Of a stretch of 64,000 nucleotides of DNA, positions 33,831-42,564 are shown piece after piece (position 1 is the first letter of the stretch; every line of letters begins with the position of its first letter). Source of the DNA: Paenibacillus brevis (GTDB lineage: Bacteria; Bacillota; Bacilli; Paenibacillales; Paenibacillaceae); the NCBI RefSeq assembly GCF_018919145.1, contig NZ_JAHLQJ010000007.1:124001-188000 (forward strand), given 5' to 3'. The notes under the pieces are model-generated. The model saw nothing but the letters and a program-made list of their open reading frames with translations. It did not search any database and was not told the origin of the DNA. The translations under genes and the position numbers were made by a program.

Positions 33831-34016
33831 CTACCTCTCCTGCTGCTTCTGTATATGCTTTATCCGCTGGTAACGAATCACGAGCTGATCGACCTTCTGA
33901 CTGAGTTCCTGCATTTCCCGATGCTCGGCTAACGAATGGGACTGCTCCATCAGGCGCTTTCCTAGTTCATTCATTCGCTGACGCTCTGCTTCCAGCTCCC
34001 GCTCCAAGTCCTTCAT
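33831..34016 (-). CDS. Spo0E-like aspartyl-phosphate phosphatase family protein
   Basis: 61 residues from ATG 34016 (CAGGAGGTAATCGCG upstream). Two helices: LERELEAERQRMNELGKRLMEQS and EMQELSQKVDQLVIRYQRI. The second carries S-Q-x-x-D, the Spo0E signature (ELSQxLDxLIxxYQ), at about residues 39-43. Members dephosphorylate Spo0A and so delay sporulation. Length and helix spacing fit the family, although a generic coiled coil is possible. An unusual passenger inside a conjugation operon. Confidence 0.6.
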   Translation of the reverse strand: MKDLERELEAERQRMNELGKRLMEQSHSLAEHREMQELSQKVDQLVIRYQRIKHIQKQQER

Positions 34017-34204
34017 CGCGATTACCTCCTGTCTGAGAGCCGATCCAATCCAGCACCATTACCGCCTTATCAGATACATAAAATGGTACTTATGAACCGC
34101 ATATCTGTCAAACATACAAATATAATTTCACAATTATACATTTAGCATATAATCACTTGGGTAGAGAGGGAAGCGCACCTCTTGATCATTCCGGCAAAAC
34201 GCTT

Positions 34205-35044
34205 CTATAACCCCATCATCTCTCGCACAACTCGATCTGCCATTTTGACAACGCCAACCAGTACGAGCATGTTAAAGATCAACTCGCCAATGTAGGTCCA
34301 AATCATTGTCACGGCTCCAGTACCATCCGCAACGGCAGGGGGCGCTTCGGCAAAGGCTGCATAAATGATACAGGCCAGTACAATGATTGCTCCCTCCAGG
34401 CACGCCGCCGCATATCCCTTGAGGAAGGAGGTTCCGATGCTTTGGCTCGGCTCCCCCGCGTAAGCCGATAATGGAACCGGCGCAATCGCAGTATACAAAT
34501 AGATGCGAAAAAACCGGCCATAAACGGACAGAATCATAATGAACGACAGTACGGTAATAAATAGGCTGCCAAGCAAGGAGACAATCCATAAAGGGATGCT
34601 CTCCCAGAACCCGACATCCTCAATTGCCTGTGATATGGTTCCTGGCAGGCTGATCCCTTCCATAGATCCGAAGCCTGAATGTCCCATAATCGTCGTAATG
34701 ACGCCTTGTACGATGGTGAAAAGCCCCATCATCAGCTCCAGCCCATAGGTCACAACCGCCTTGGCAAGAATAAAGCGAATAAACAGCTTGACGGCCAGTT
34801 CGGGCCGCTTGATTTCCGCAAAGTTCCCCGCCGTTTTCATCACACCGACCACGAAAAACAACACCAGCAGCGCAAGCCCGGTCGCCTGCAGCGCACCATG
34901 AATATCCTTGACAACCTGCCAGATCGCACCACCCTTAAACTCGGCTGGCGACTGTGTGACAAGCTGCCAAATCTCGTTCATCTTGTCGTTCCAGGTGTTC
35001 AGCGCGTTCTCTAGATTTTCTTCGATCCAACTGTTTTTCGACAT
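34205..35044 (-). CDS. TrbL/VirB6-like polytopic channel protein
   Basis: 279 residues from ATG 35044 (AAAGGGTGAGAG). Five to six membrane helices after a soluble N-terminus: about 52-72 (ALQATGLALLVLFFVVGVM), 85-110, 120-140, 150-180, 215-235 and 250-270. The glycine-rich GLFTIVQGVITTIMGHSGFG link lies between the second and third. Placement between the pilin-like gene and virB4 is the usual position for the VirB6-type protein of Firmicute conjugative systems, which forms the cytoplasmic-membrane part of the DNA channel. Confidence 0.85.
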   Translation of the reverse strand: MSKNSWIEENLENALNTWNDKMNEIWQLVTQSPAEFKGGAIWQVVKDIHGALQATGLALLVLFFVVGVMKTAGNFAEIKRPELAVKLFIRFILAKAVVTYGLELMMGLFTIVQGVITTIMGHSGFGSMEGISLPGTISQAIEDVGFWESIPLWIVSLLGSLFITVLSFIMILSVYGRFFRIYLYTAIAPVPLSAYAGEPSQSIGTSFLKGYAAACLEGAIIVLACIIYAAFAEAPPAVADGTGAVTMIWTYIGELIFNMLVLVGVVKMADRVVREMMGL

Positions 35045-35100
35045 GCTCTCACCCTTTAGTCCAGAAGGGAGTAGCTAGCGCTCCCCCCCAGCGTGATCGG

Positions 35101-35397
35101 TTATCCCGCGATTAAAGCTAGAATTTCCTTCGTAAACGTAATAATGACACCGCCCGCCAAGGTTAAAAATCCGTTGGCTCGTTGGGACGGGTCATGCGAC
35201 TTGAGAGACAAGCCGATCTGAACGATGCCGAAGCCCAAAATAATCATCCCCACCGCCCGGATCAGGCCAAAAATGAAATCAGAGAAGTTATTAACTGTCT
35301 CCATCGGATCGCCTGCAGCATAAGCCGTCGAAGCCCAAACCATTCCGAGTGCAAGCATCATGCCGAACGACAGCAACCCTTGCGTTTTACGCTTCAA
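35101..35397 (-). CDS. VirB2/TrbC-like pilin or Maff2-type channel subunit
   Basis: 98 residues from TTG 35397, with GGAGATG ahead of it and the start overlapping the VirD4 stop. A signal peptide (about 1-27, cut near AYA-AGD) is followed by two hydrophobic segments, FIFGLIRAVGMIILGFGIVQIGLSL (about 42-66) and GFLTLAGGVIITFTKEILALIAG (about 75-98), with a short polar loop SHDPSQRA between. That hairpin is the pilin plan of VirB2 and TrbC. Confidence 0.8.
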   Translation of the reverse strand: MKRKTQGLLSFGMMLALGMVWASTAYAAGDPMETVNNFSDFIFGLIRAVGMIILGFGIVQIGLSLKSHDPSQRANGFLTLAGGVIITFTKEILALIAG

Positions 35398-37172
35398 TGC
35401 CGATCATCTCCTTGTAAAAGTAACTCTTCCAGCTCGCTCTCTGACAGCAATTCATAGTCACCGTGCTCATGCAGCACCACCTTCGTCCAGTCCACAGCGT
35501 GCTCCGCGTCTCCGTGCCGATAGGCTTCTCCATTGCCGTCCAGCGTCAATGAAACGTTGGGATGCCGAAGCACGTTAAACTTTTCATCCAGCACCGGCCG
35601 TTCGCCACGGATAAACAAAATGGCATAACGGTTGTCCAACAGCCGAACCTCGTCCGGTGTCAGCAGCTCCCTACCTGTTTGCTGATAATTGATCGAATAA
35701 CTGCCATTGCGTCCTCTGCTGAGTCCATACGTATTCGTGTCGAGCGTCTCCTTGCCCAGAAGCTCCGACACATACTTATGCGTGGATTGCTCATTGCCGC
35801 CGAGATACAGGAACAGGTCGCAGTTGCCGACAATTGATTCCCATTCATCTTTGTACAATGCCTTGAGCTGGGCCAAATTTTGCAGGATGATGGACACCGA
35901 AATTTCCCGGCTGCGCATGGTCGAGAGCAGCTTGTCGAACTCTGTTGGCAACGCGACGTTTGCAAACTCGTCCATCACAAAATGGACATGAACGGGCAAG
36001 CGCCCCCCATGCCGGTAATCGGCTTCATACATTAAGCTCTGGAACAACTGCGTGTACAGCATGCCAACGATAAAGTTGAAGCTACTGTCATTGTCGGGAA
36101 TGACTGCGAAAAGCGCCGTCTTTTTCGTGCCCATAGCAGACAAGTCCAGTTCATCCACCACGCTCATGCCTGCAATGGTGGGCAAATTGAACTTTTCCAG
36201 CCGTACTCCGAGACCGATAAGGATGGACTTGGCCGTCTTGCCTGCTGCCAGCTTAAAAATGTTGTATTGCTTAACCGCCAAATGCTCTGGCTCCCGCATG
36301 GCCAGCCGCTCGAAAAGTTCATCTAGCGGGCTTTGATACGTTTCATCCTCTTCACGAACCTCCGCTGCGGCGATCATCTCCATCACCATGGGGAAATTTT
36401 GCTCCTCCGGCGGTGCTTCGTAGAGCAGGTACAGCACAAGTGCCTCCAGCAGCGCAGTTTCGGACCGCTCCCAGAACGGATCATTCGTATTGCTACCCTT
36501 CGGTGTCGTATTGCGAATAAGGTTCGTTACCAGCTTGAGTACGTCCTTGTCGTCCTGCAGGTAAGCAAAGGAATTGTATCCATGCGACAAATGCGGATTA
36601 ATGAGATCCAGTACCTTGATGTCGTAGCCTTCTGCGCGGAGCAAGCCGCCGGTATCCCGTAATATTTCGCCCTTGGGATCGAGCACCACAAACGACGTCG
36701 TAGCCTGCATCACATTCGGCTTCGCATAGAAGCGAGTTTTCCCGGCTCCCGATCCACCGACCACCAGCACATTCAAATTCCGCCGATGCTTGCGTCCGTC
36801 AAGACCGATCCGAACGCGCTGTGTCAGGATTTTGTTCTGCATAGGCTGCTTATTTCGATATGTGGCATTGAGTTGCTTCGCCTTTCCCCAGCGGGCACTG
36901 CCATGCTCCTCGCGCCTGCGATAATTGCGCAGCGAGGACATATACACACCTATACAGACGGCATAAGCCAACGTAAAGAGCAGCAGGCTGCGATGTGTAT
37001 CAGCTACCCAGCGGATACGCAAGGGATGCTCCATTGCTGCGTTGAGCTGCAACAGCAAGGCAGGCAAGCCTTCCGATAGGGCAGGGGCAGCATGCAGCGC
37101 CAGCCAGATGACCGGCAATAAAAAAACCGCAACGAGTATAAGCTGACTCGTTGCGGAATTAGCGCGCCGCAT
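35394..37172 (-). CDS. VirD4/TraG-type coupling protein
   Basis: 592 residues from ATG 37172, which has GGAG six bases upstream and overlaps the previous gene by 14; a start at 37208 lacks such a site. Two membrane helices at about 8-30 and 50-68. AAA motor: Walker A VVGGSGAGKTRFYAKPN (about 138), VVLDPKGEILRDTGG, Walker B VHFVMDEFANVALP (about 405), then IILQNLAQLKALY. C-terminal PDEVRLLDNRYAILFIRGERPVL completes the coupling-protein fold. It recruits the relaxase-DNA complex to the channel. Confidence 0.95.
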   Translation of the reverse strand: MRRANSATSQLILVAVFLLPVIWLALHAAPALSEGLPALLLQLNAAMEHPLRIRWVADTHRSLLLFTLAYAVCIGVYMSSLRNYRRREEHGSARWGKAKQLNATYRNKQPMQNKILTQRVRIGLDGRKHRRNLNVLVVGGSGAGKTRFYAKPNVMQATTSFVVLDPKGEILRDTGGLLRAEGYDIKVLDLINPHLSHGYNSFAYLQDDKDVLKLVTNLIRNTTPKGSNTNDPFWERSETALLEALVLYLLYEAPPEEQNFPMVMEMIAAAEVREEDETYQSPLDELFERLAMREPEHLAVKQYNIFKLAAGKTAKSILIGLGVRLEKFNLPTIAGMSVVDELDLSAMGTKKTALFAVIPDNDSSFNFIVGMLYTQLFQSLMYEADYRHGGRLPVHVHFVMDEFANVALPTEFDKLLSTMRSREISVSIILQNLAQLKALYKDEWESIVGNCDLFLYLGGNEQSTHKYVSELLGKETLDTNTYGLSRGRNGSYSINYQQTGRELLTPDEVRLLDNRYAILFIRGERPVLDEKFNVLRHPNVSLTLDGNGEAYRHGDAEHAVDWTKVVLHEHGDYELLSESELEELLLQGDDRH

Positions 37173-37350
37173 GCTGGCTCCGATGCTTCGCTTTTCGATA
37201 GGGGGCATCAATCGTTTTTAACAGCAGGTCATCCACGGCATCTGTCGGCCGCTGCTCCCCGATCAATCCATTGCGCAGGGTGTTCAGGGCGTTGATGACA
37301 ATACCATGCTCGTAATGATCCAAGCTAAGAATACGCTCGTCCTCTTTCAT
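37159..37350 (-). CDS. Small acidic/basic hypothetical protein of the element
   Basis: 63 residues from ATG 37350, with GGGAGGTAGGACG before it. KEDERILSLDHYEHGIVINALNTLRNGLIGEQRPTDAVDDLLLKTIDA followed by a basic tail. I recall small proteins with the same HYEHGIIINALNxxRN core in Tn916/Tn1549-like elements, next to the coupling protein; their role is unknown. Overlaps the start of the VirD4 gene. Confidence 0.65.
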   Translation of the reverse strand: MKEDERILSLDHYEHGIVINALNTLRNGLIGEQRPTDAVDDLLLKTIDAPYRKAKHRSQHAAR

Positions 37351-37384
37351 CGTCCTACCTCCCATGTCATCGAAATGGTCATCG

Positions 37385-38284
37385 TTAACGAGCCGTGTCA
37401 CTGCGACTCGGCTGCTGCTGCCGCAATTGGCCTAACAGGTGGTACATCCGGCTATTCATCGTGTGGGCTGTGTCCCGAATGACAGAAAGCTCCGTACGAA
37501 TCTGTTGAGGCTCCAGCCCTTTCAGCCTTTCTACAGCACGGTTAAAGCGAAAGCCCGATGTCTCCACGCCAAACTGCTTGCTCAGCATATAGGCAACGCT
37601 GTACGCTTGGGCCTGGTGATCCGAGCGGCTGTAGTCGGCCTTGCCCTGATCCATTTCCGCATGTGCCAGTTCCTGCGCAAGCACACGAAAAATATCACTG
37701 GCCGACAGCCCGCGCCGAATCACAATCTGGCGGACATCCGGCTGATAAAGAGCATGCATGCCCTCTGGCAAGGCGTCGCCCATCTGAATCGGAACGGGAG
37801 AGCGATGCATAAGCGCCTTGATCCGGGTGCGTTCATCCGGTGGAGGCGGCAGCTCCGGTTTCTCTCCGATAACTTGGGAAACGTCAAACATTTTTTTCGG
37901 ATTGTAGCTCACCGCTGTGCTGCCGTCCTCTCGTTTGTATGTTTCGCCCGGCTCCAAAATATAGAAGCCCGTTTCTTTCCGACGAATGTGGAAGCCCATT
38001 ACCTTCCAGCCCTCGAAATCGGCAATCCGCGTTGCCTCCGGTCGTTGTGCCATAATGAGCAGCGCATTGGAAACGCTGTACCTGCCAAAACGGCTTTGCA
38101 CATCCAAATATTGTTGAAGCCGTTCGCCGGTTTGCATAACCTCAACCGTAGTAGAATCAATGGTGTCATATGTCCATTGGCGCAGCTCCTGTTTCTTCTG
38201 CACCCACGCCTCCTTGTCGAAGGGTTGTGAAGCTGCCGTCATCGGTGGTGCTTCCTGACGGAACAAGTCATCCCATTCGCTCAT
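37385..38284 (-). CDS. ArdC-like ssDNA-binding / zincin-type protein
   Basis: 299 residues, start overlapping the preceding gene's stop by four. The N-terminal domain (about 40-150) has the ArdC-type pattern QSRFGRYSVSNALLIMAQRPEATRIADFEGWKVMGFHIRRKETGFYILEPGETYK. The middle holds a metallopeptidase-like helix VLAQELAHAEMDQGKADYSRSDHQAQAYSVAYML, with ELAHA in place of HExxH. Relatives on plasmids bind single-stranded DNA and help it escape restriction after transfer. The C-terminus is helical. Confidence 0.8.
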   Translation of the reverse strand: MSEWDDLFRQEAPPMTAASQPFDKEAWVQKKQELRQWTYDTIDSTTVEVMQTGERLQQYLDVQSRFGRYSVSNALLIMAQRPEATRIADFEGWKVMGFHIRRKETGFYILEPGETYKREDGSTAVSYNPKKMFDVSQVIGEKPELPPPPDERTRIKALMHRSPVPIQMGDALPEGMHALYQPDVRQIVIRRGLSASDIFRVLAQELAHAEMDQGKADYSRSDHQAQAYSVAYMLSKQFGVETSGFRFNRAVERLKGLEPQQIRTELSVIRDTAHTMNSRMYHLLGQLRQQQPSRSDTAR

Positions 38285-39231
38285 TTGGCTTTCCCCCTCT
38301 TCCGATTGCTGCGGTTTGGTGTCTCGACCGGAGCGTTCACGGCAACAGGCGCCTTGCCCCTCCCTTTTCGCTTCGGCAAGCCCGGTTCCCGTTCTTGCTG
38401 CTGTTGCTGACGCTGCTTCTCAGCGGCGCGGTTTTCTTCCCGGATCTCCCGTAGCAATTGCCGCACAGACACCTTCTGCTTCGGCTGTTCAAGGATTGTT
38501 TCGGATGCCACGCTGTGCGCGGAGGTAGGCGCGGACGGAGAGAGGGGTTCCGGTTGGTTCTGGCTCTCGGATTGGCTGGGCAGGGGGAGATACTCCAGCT
38601 CCTCCACTTCGTCCAGTGGCTCCTCGTGTACCGGCAGCTCTCCTTCCAGCACTTCGTTTCCCGGCTCCACCCCCTCTGGCGGTTCCTGCTTTCCCAGCAG
38701 TTCGTCCAAAAATTCCTCGCTGATTGCCGTTGCAGGAACCTCAGGCTCCTCAGATTGAGGCTCTTTATGCTCCACAGCCTCCATCGCTCGTTCCGATTCC
38801 ATGCTGCCTGCCTGCTTCTCCTGACGAGCTTGTTCAATTTCATTCTTGATGCTGGCCGTATCCACGGTAGCCAACTGGAAGCGCTCAACGATCCTGTTAA
38901 TCTTGGAGGCGTCCTCGGCACGCACCATCACATCGCACATGCCATCCACACTCTTTTTGTCCCGCAATGCACAGTACAGGACACCATAGCGCTTTGCTTC
39001 CTTGCAAAAGGTGGGCAAGTCCTCATTCCGCACGGCGAATACCTTTAGCTCTTTCCCGCTGCGGAGCAGATTTTCAAGCCGCGTGCGGCCCCGCGTCTGT
39101 TTTTGCCCTTGCAGCACCGCGAACAAATAGACCGCGAGATGCTTAGCGCCTTCACCGGATATTTTCGCCATCACTTCAATCCCGCGCAGACTCATGCTGA
39201 CGACCTGATCGGCCGCCTCGTTTCCGCTCAT
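38281..39231 (-). CDS. PcfB-like (DUF3801) conjugation accessory protein
   Basis: 316 residues from ATG 39231 (GGAGGTAGGAGACC). The folded N-terminal part (about 1-130) has AKHLAVYLFAVLQGQKQTRGRTRLENLLRSGKELKVFAVRNEDLPTFCKEAKRYGVLYCAL, the PcfB core. The rest is a long acidic, proline-rich, disordered stretch, with a basic KRKGRGKAP-type tail. PcfB in pCF10 is an accessory protein that helps bring the relaxosome to the coupling protein. The start lies inside the 3' end of the relaxase gene (56-base overlap). Confidence 0.85.
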   Translation of the reverse strand: MSGNEAADQVVSMSLRGIEVMAKISGEGAKHLAVYLFAVLQGQKQTRGRTRLENLLRSGKELKVFAVRNEDLPTFCKEAKRYGVLYCALRDKKSVDGMCDVMVRAEDASKINRIVERFQLATVDTASIKNEIEQARQEKQAGSMESERAMEAVEHKEPQSEEPEVPATAISEEFLDELLGKQEPPEGVEPGNEVLEGELPVHEEPLDEVEELEYLPLPSQSESQNQPEPLSPSAPTSAHSVASETILEQPKQKVSVRQLLREIREENRAAEKQRQQQQQEREPGLPKRKGRGKAPVAVNAPVETPNRSNRKRGKAK

Positions 39232-40564
39232 GGTCTCCTACCTCCTTGCGTCTGGATTTTTCTTCATACTCTTCTTGCTGTTGCAACTTGTCCTTGATTG
39301 AATCGGAACGTGACAAAATGCCCGCGCAAAGCCCCACCTCCTTTCGAAGCTGCCTCAGTTGCCGGGAATACGCGGCAATCTGCTCCCGGTATGCCGCGAT
39401 CTGCTCGGGTTGTCGGCAGCGGCGAAGCCGATTGTAGCTGGCCTTGCGGACGCTGGAGATTTGGTGCACATCAGCTAACAACTGCTGCCGATAGACCGTC
39501 AATTGCTCCCGGCTTGAAATGTGCTGCCGGCAAAGCAGCTTGGTTTGTTCGATGATACGAGACAAGTGGTGCAGGTCTTCCCGTAACAAAAAAAACGTCC
39601 GCCTTGGGGACGAACGATAGTGGGGCAAAATGCCCAAAACATATAAATAACGAACATACAACGCTTGAAGGCCGGAAAGCTTACGAGCCTTATCAGAACG
39701 ATTCCTACGAACCAGGACGGCGCGCTTGCGTTGCGGAAGTAGCAGGCGCTTCGCCGTTGTCCTATCCAGAATACGTTGTTTGATTGCTGTCTCTGTGTAG
39801 GCTTCACCCAAGCTACGCAGGCGGACAAATCTCGTTTTACCAGGCGGGCGGACAGCTAAATGCTTGACATGCGCCTTGATGTCGTAGCCCTTTTCCTGTA
39901 ACGCAGCATAAAATTGGCTCATCGTTCTGGCCGCCGCCATAGCGGAATCCACATCCTCACGAATGACGCCACGCCATGTCGGCTTGCTTTCCTGATCGGC
40001 TCGCCATTCCCCGTAATGCTTGGCCTTCCCGCGCTCCGGCTGTTCAATGACGGATAAGGCATGCTCCCGACAAAGCTGATCGGAGGTTTGCCGCATCAAC
40101 GAATAGGACGCCTTATTATCGTAATAGCGTTTGCCATCCATAAAGGAAACAGAATTAAGAACAAAATGATTATGCAAATGATCTTTGTCTAGGTGGGTAG
40201 CGACGACCACTTCAAAGCATTCCCCCCAAAGCGCTTGCGCCAGCTTCACGCCAATGGCATGCGCCAGATCCGGTGTGGTTTCTCCGGGCGCAAAAGATTG
40301 GTATCCATGAAAAGCGACGATGCCACCCGTTTTCTGGAACTGCTTCTTGGTTCGCTGCATTTGCTCATATGCGCTGCCCGGATCACAATTAATGCCTCTC
40401 ACATAAAGCTGTCGCTCTGTCTTTGCATTCGAGCCCATGTAGGCAAGCGTCTCCTGCAAACCATCCGCTTCCCTGCGTCCCTGATCCGTTTTGTCCGGAT
40501 TGACAGCGTAGTTTAATACACGCTTCAAACGGTCAGTCACATCCCATATCGCCGTCGTAGCCAT
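39176..40564 (-). CDS. MobA/VirD2-family relaxase
   Basis: 462 residues from ATG 40564 (GGAGAGGAAAG). The relaxase domain is N-terminal: a tyrosine-bearing first strand (VLNYAVNPDKT), GINCDPGSAYEQM, the metal-binding histidines in THLDKDHLHNHFVLNSVSF (about 120-138), and the YYDNKASYSLMRQTSDQLCREHAL block. The C-terminal half is basic and coiled. It nicks oriT and pilots the single strand into the recipient. With MobC just upstream it fits a MOBP-type relaxosome. Confidence 0.93.
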   Translation of the reverse strand: MATTAIWDVTDRLKRVLNYAVNPDKTDQGRREADGLQETLAYMGSNAKTERQLYVRGINCDPGSAYEQMQRTKKQFQKTGGIVAFHGYQSFAPGETTPDLAHAIGVKLAQALWGECFEVVVATHLDKDHLHNHFVLNSVSFMDGKRYYDNKASYSLMRQTSDQLCREHALSVIEQPERGKAKHYGEWRADQESKPTWRGVIREDVDSAMAAARTMSQFYAALQEKGYDIKAHVKHLAVRPPGKTRFVRLRSLGEAYTETAIKQRILDRTTAKRLLLPQRKRAVLVRRNRSDKARKLSGLQALYVRYLYVLGILPHYRSSPRRTFFLLREDLHHLSRIIEQTKLLCRQHISSREQLTVYRQQLLADVHQISSVRKASYNRLRRCRQPEQIAAYREQIAAYSRQLRQLRKEVGLCAGILSRSDSIKDKLQQQEEYEEKSRRKEVGDHERKRGGRSGRQHESARD

Positions 40565-40585
40565 TTTCTTTCCTCTCCACGTGGT

Positions 40586-40924
40586 TTAAGAAGGGGGCGT
40601 CTGCGGTTCCGGCGAAGTCACCGCTTCTTGTATCCGTTGGACTGCGCAGCGCAAAGCATCGGCTTCACGTTGGAAGGAAGCGTGTTCCAGATGACCGGTC
40701 ACATGCGCCTTTGCTGCGAGCTGGTTTAGATTATTTCCGATTGCGTGAAGCTGGCGCAGCATCGTGTAGTAATCCAAAGGCGGCAACGTTTTGGGGACAT
40801 AGCCGTTAATCAGCGAGCGGAGGTAAGCTTCCCGAGACAGTCCCGACTGCTGCGTATGCTTTTGAAGCTTTCGATCTTCTTCCTGATTGACCCAGACTTG
40901 AATGCGAAGGCTTCTTTTCCGCAT
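40586..40924 (-). CDS. mobC: MobC-like relaxosome accessory protein
   Basis: 112 residues from ATG 40924 (AAAGGAGCCGAC). The N-terminal ribbon-helix-helix (RKRSLRIQVWVNQEEDRKLQKHTQQSGLSREAYLRSLINGY) binds DNA; the second half DYYTMLRQLHAIGNNLNQLAAKAH is the conserved MobC block (LxxIGNNLNQIA). It helps melt oriT for the relaxase. It is the gene nearest to the candidate oriT at 41040-41090. Confidence 0.92.
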   Translation of the reverse strand: MRKRSLRIQVWVNQEEDRKLQKHTQQSGLSREAYLRSLINGYVPKTLPPLDYYTMLRQLHAIGNNLNQLAAKAHVTGHLEHASFQREADALRCAVQRIQEAVTSPEPQTPPS

Positions 40925-41039
40925 TTGTCGGCTCCTTTCTGAGATGGAGGTAATTCTGAGAAAAAGGCATCCTCAGAACTCCCGTTCCTAATAGACCCAT
41001 TTAATCGACAAGCAAACATTGCGTTCCGACAGGCGGGGG

Positions 41040-41090
41040 TATTAGGGGCAAAGCCCCTAACAAGCGAATTTGGGAGACCAAATTCAGTGC
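41040..41090. other. Candidate origin of transfer (oriT)
   Basis: Two perfect hairpins lie side by side: TTAGGGGC-AAA-GCCCCTAA (41042-41060) and GAATTTGG-GAGA-CCAAATTC (41066-41085), preceded by a GGCGGGGGTATT stretch. They sit in a 295-base gap without genes directly upstream of mobC and the relaxase, the usual place of oriT in MOBP systems. The nick site cannot be assigned by reading alone. Confidence 0.5.
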
Positions 41091-41168
41091 TTGCTGCAAC
41101 TTAGGACAACGTCCAAAGTTGCCTTCAGAGCACCCTCCGGGAAAAAGAGGGGAACTGCGGACAAACAA

Positions 41169-41197
41169 AAAGACGCCGTGCGAACAGCGTCTTCCGA
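41169..41197 (-). terminator. Terminator after the 55-residue gene
   Basis: AAGACGC and GCGTCTT pair across a ten-base loop. The minus strand continues TTTTTGTTTG, so it ends transcription from the gene at 41220. Confidence 0.7.
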
Positions 41198-41219
41198 AAA
41201 CATCATCCCAAACACTGGC

Positions 41220-41387
41220 TTACCGTTCCTTTCGATTAATCTGTCGACGTACCTCACGAATGACCTGATGATGGTCATAGCGTGTCTTGTCGCTGTCAGC
41301 TTGCTCCTCTGCCTCCACCAGTGCCGCTTCAATTTTCTCCACGTCCCAACTTGTTTCGCCTGGTTCTTTGTCGTTTCTCGACTGCAT
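41220..41387 (-). CDS. Very small hypothetical protein (55 residues)
   Basis: ATG 41387 follows GGGGAGGA at good spacing. The 55 codons read MQSRNDKEPGETSWDVEKIE, continue with a helical stretch around AEEQADSDKTRYDH, and end VRRQINRKER. No hydrophobic segment; helical and charged. A terminator follows the stop. The ribosome site, composition and terminator support a real gene that is easily missed by length cut-offs. No family known. Confidence 0.6.
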   Translation of the reverse strand: MQSRNDKEPGETSWDVEKIEAALVEAEEQADSDKTRYDHHQVIREVRRQINRKER

Positions 41388-41460
41388 ACTCAGTCCTCCC
41401 CTGAAATGGATACTTCTTATTATTGCGTATGACGAGTCAGCTTACCATTGTGCTGCAACA

Positions 41461-42408
41461 CTACCGTGATGGCCATTCACGCTTTTTTTTGTACGCCATC
41501 AAGTCCTCATTTATATCCTTTTGTACAGGCGGTTCATTCAGTAACTTATAGCTTTGAGCCAGTTGCTTCTCCATCATCTCAGATGCCAAGCGACCTGGTT
41601 TATCATTGTCCAAATGTAGCACTAGTCGCTTAACTTCCGAGTGACGATCCAGATAAGAGAGAAGGGCAGCCGGAAGCGCCGACTCTTCCTTATTTTCTGC
41701 GGGTCGGTGTATCCCCGCAAGCGACAGGTGATGGACTTGCCGCCAGTCCCTTCCCCGCAGCAACATTAATGTGCTATATGACAGTAGATCAATGGCGCTT
41801 TCAAACAGATGCAGTTCAGAGCTGTTCTCTACTGCTGGAAGACAAAAGGCATAACGCTTATCGCTGCCCGGCACTTCGCCCATGTATCGAGTACTTGTCG
41901 TTCCGCGAATTGCCGCATAGCGTGGCTCTCCCTGCTCGTCAAAGCCAACAAATACGGCATTGTGATATTTCCGGCTTTCATACAGACAACCTGATTCAAG
42001 GCACATCTCCAGCACCTCACGTGCAATGCCCCGCCCGCGCAAATAAGCGACCACTCTATTTGCATTATCATAGCCTTCAGGAAGTGTGAAGGGAACAGTG
42101 ATCTCCTCCGAGATAGCATGAGGTGTTGCTGGAATGGGCGATATGACGGACTGCTCGTTGAGATGCATCACCGCCTCCGGCAAGGAGATTCCTCGCACCT
42201 TAATGAGATAATCCAGCGCCGATCGTCCGCCAAAGCCGCGCGACCACCAAAACCACTTGCCGTTAGATATTTTCAAGCTACCATGGCTACGGGTCGCGTA
42301 TGCATTACGAGAACATTTCACCAGTTCGTAAGGCTCGACATGCTGCAAATACGATAGCAAGTCCCATTGCTTGGCGTACTCAATTTGTTCTTTGCTTACA
42401 TAACCCAT
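41461..42408 (-). CDS. Toprim/DUF3991-type primase-like protein
   Basis: 315 residues from ATG 42408 (AAAGGAGCG upstream). The N-terminal part resembles the CHC2-like primase zinc domain without clear cysteines: LLSYLQHVEPYELVKCSRNAYATRSHGSLKISNGKWFWWSRGFGGRSALDYLIKVRGISLPEAV. The DUF3991 region follows (YLRGRGIAREVLEMCLESGCLYES...NAVFVGFDEQGEPRYAAIRGT). A Toprim-like end carries the D-x-D motif LVLHLDNDKPGRLASEMM. Likely primes or processes the transferred strand during element replication. Confidence 0.85.
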   Translation of the reverse strand: MGYVSKEQIEYAKQWDLLSYLQHVEPYELVKCSRNAYATRSHGSLKISNGKWFWWSRGFGGRSALDYLIKVRGISLPEAVMHLNEQSVISPIPATPHAISEEITVPFTLPEGYDNANRVVAYLRGRGIAREVLEMCLESGCLYESRKYHNAVFVGFDEQGEPRYAAIRGTTSTRYMGEVPGSDKRYAFCLPAVENSSELHLFESAIDLLSYSTLMLLRGRDWRQVHHLSLAGIHRPAENKEESALPAALLSYLDRHSEVKRLVLHLDNDKPGRLASEMMEKQLAQSYKLLNEPPVQKDINEDLMAYKKKREWPSR

Positions 42409-42564
42409 TGATTCGCTCCTTTCCACCTTTTTAACCTGTACACCGTTCAAAAACAATTACCCCCAATATTATCCACAATTCACCCACAAGCTGATATAAG
42501 CGCAAATAAGCCTGCAACCGGTCGGCTCCAGACTTGTCAGCTCTGTATATAGTTACTTCTGCGG

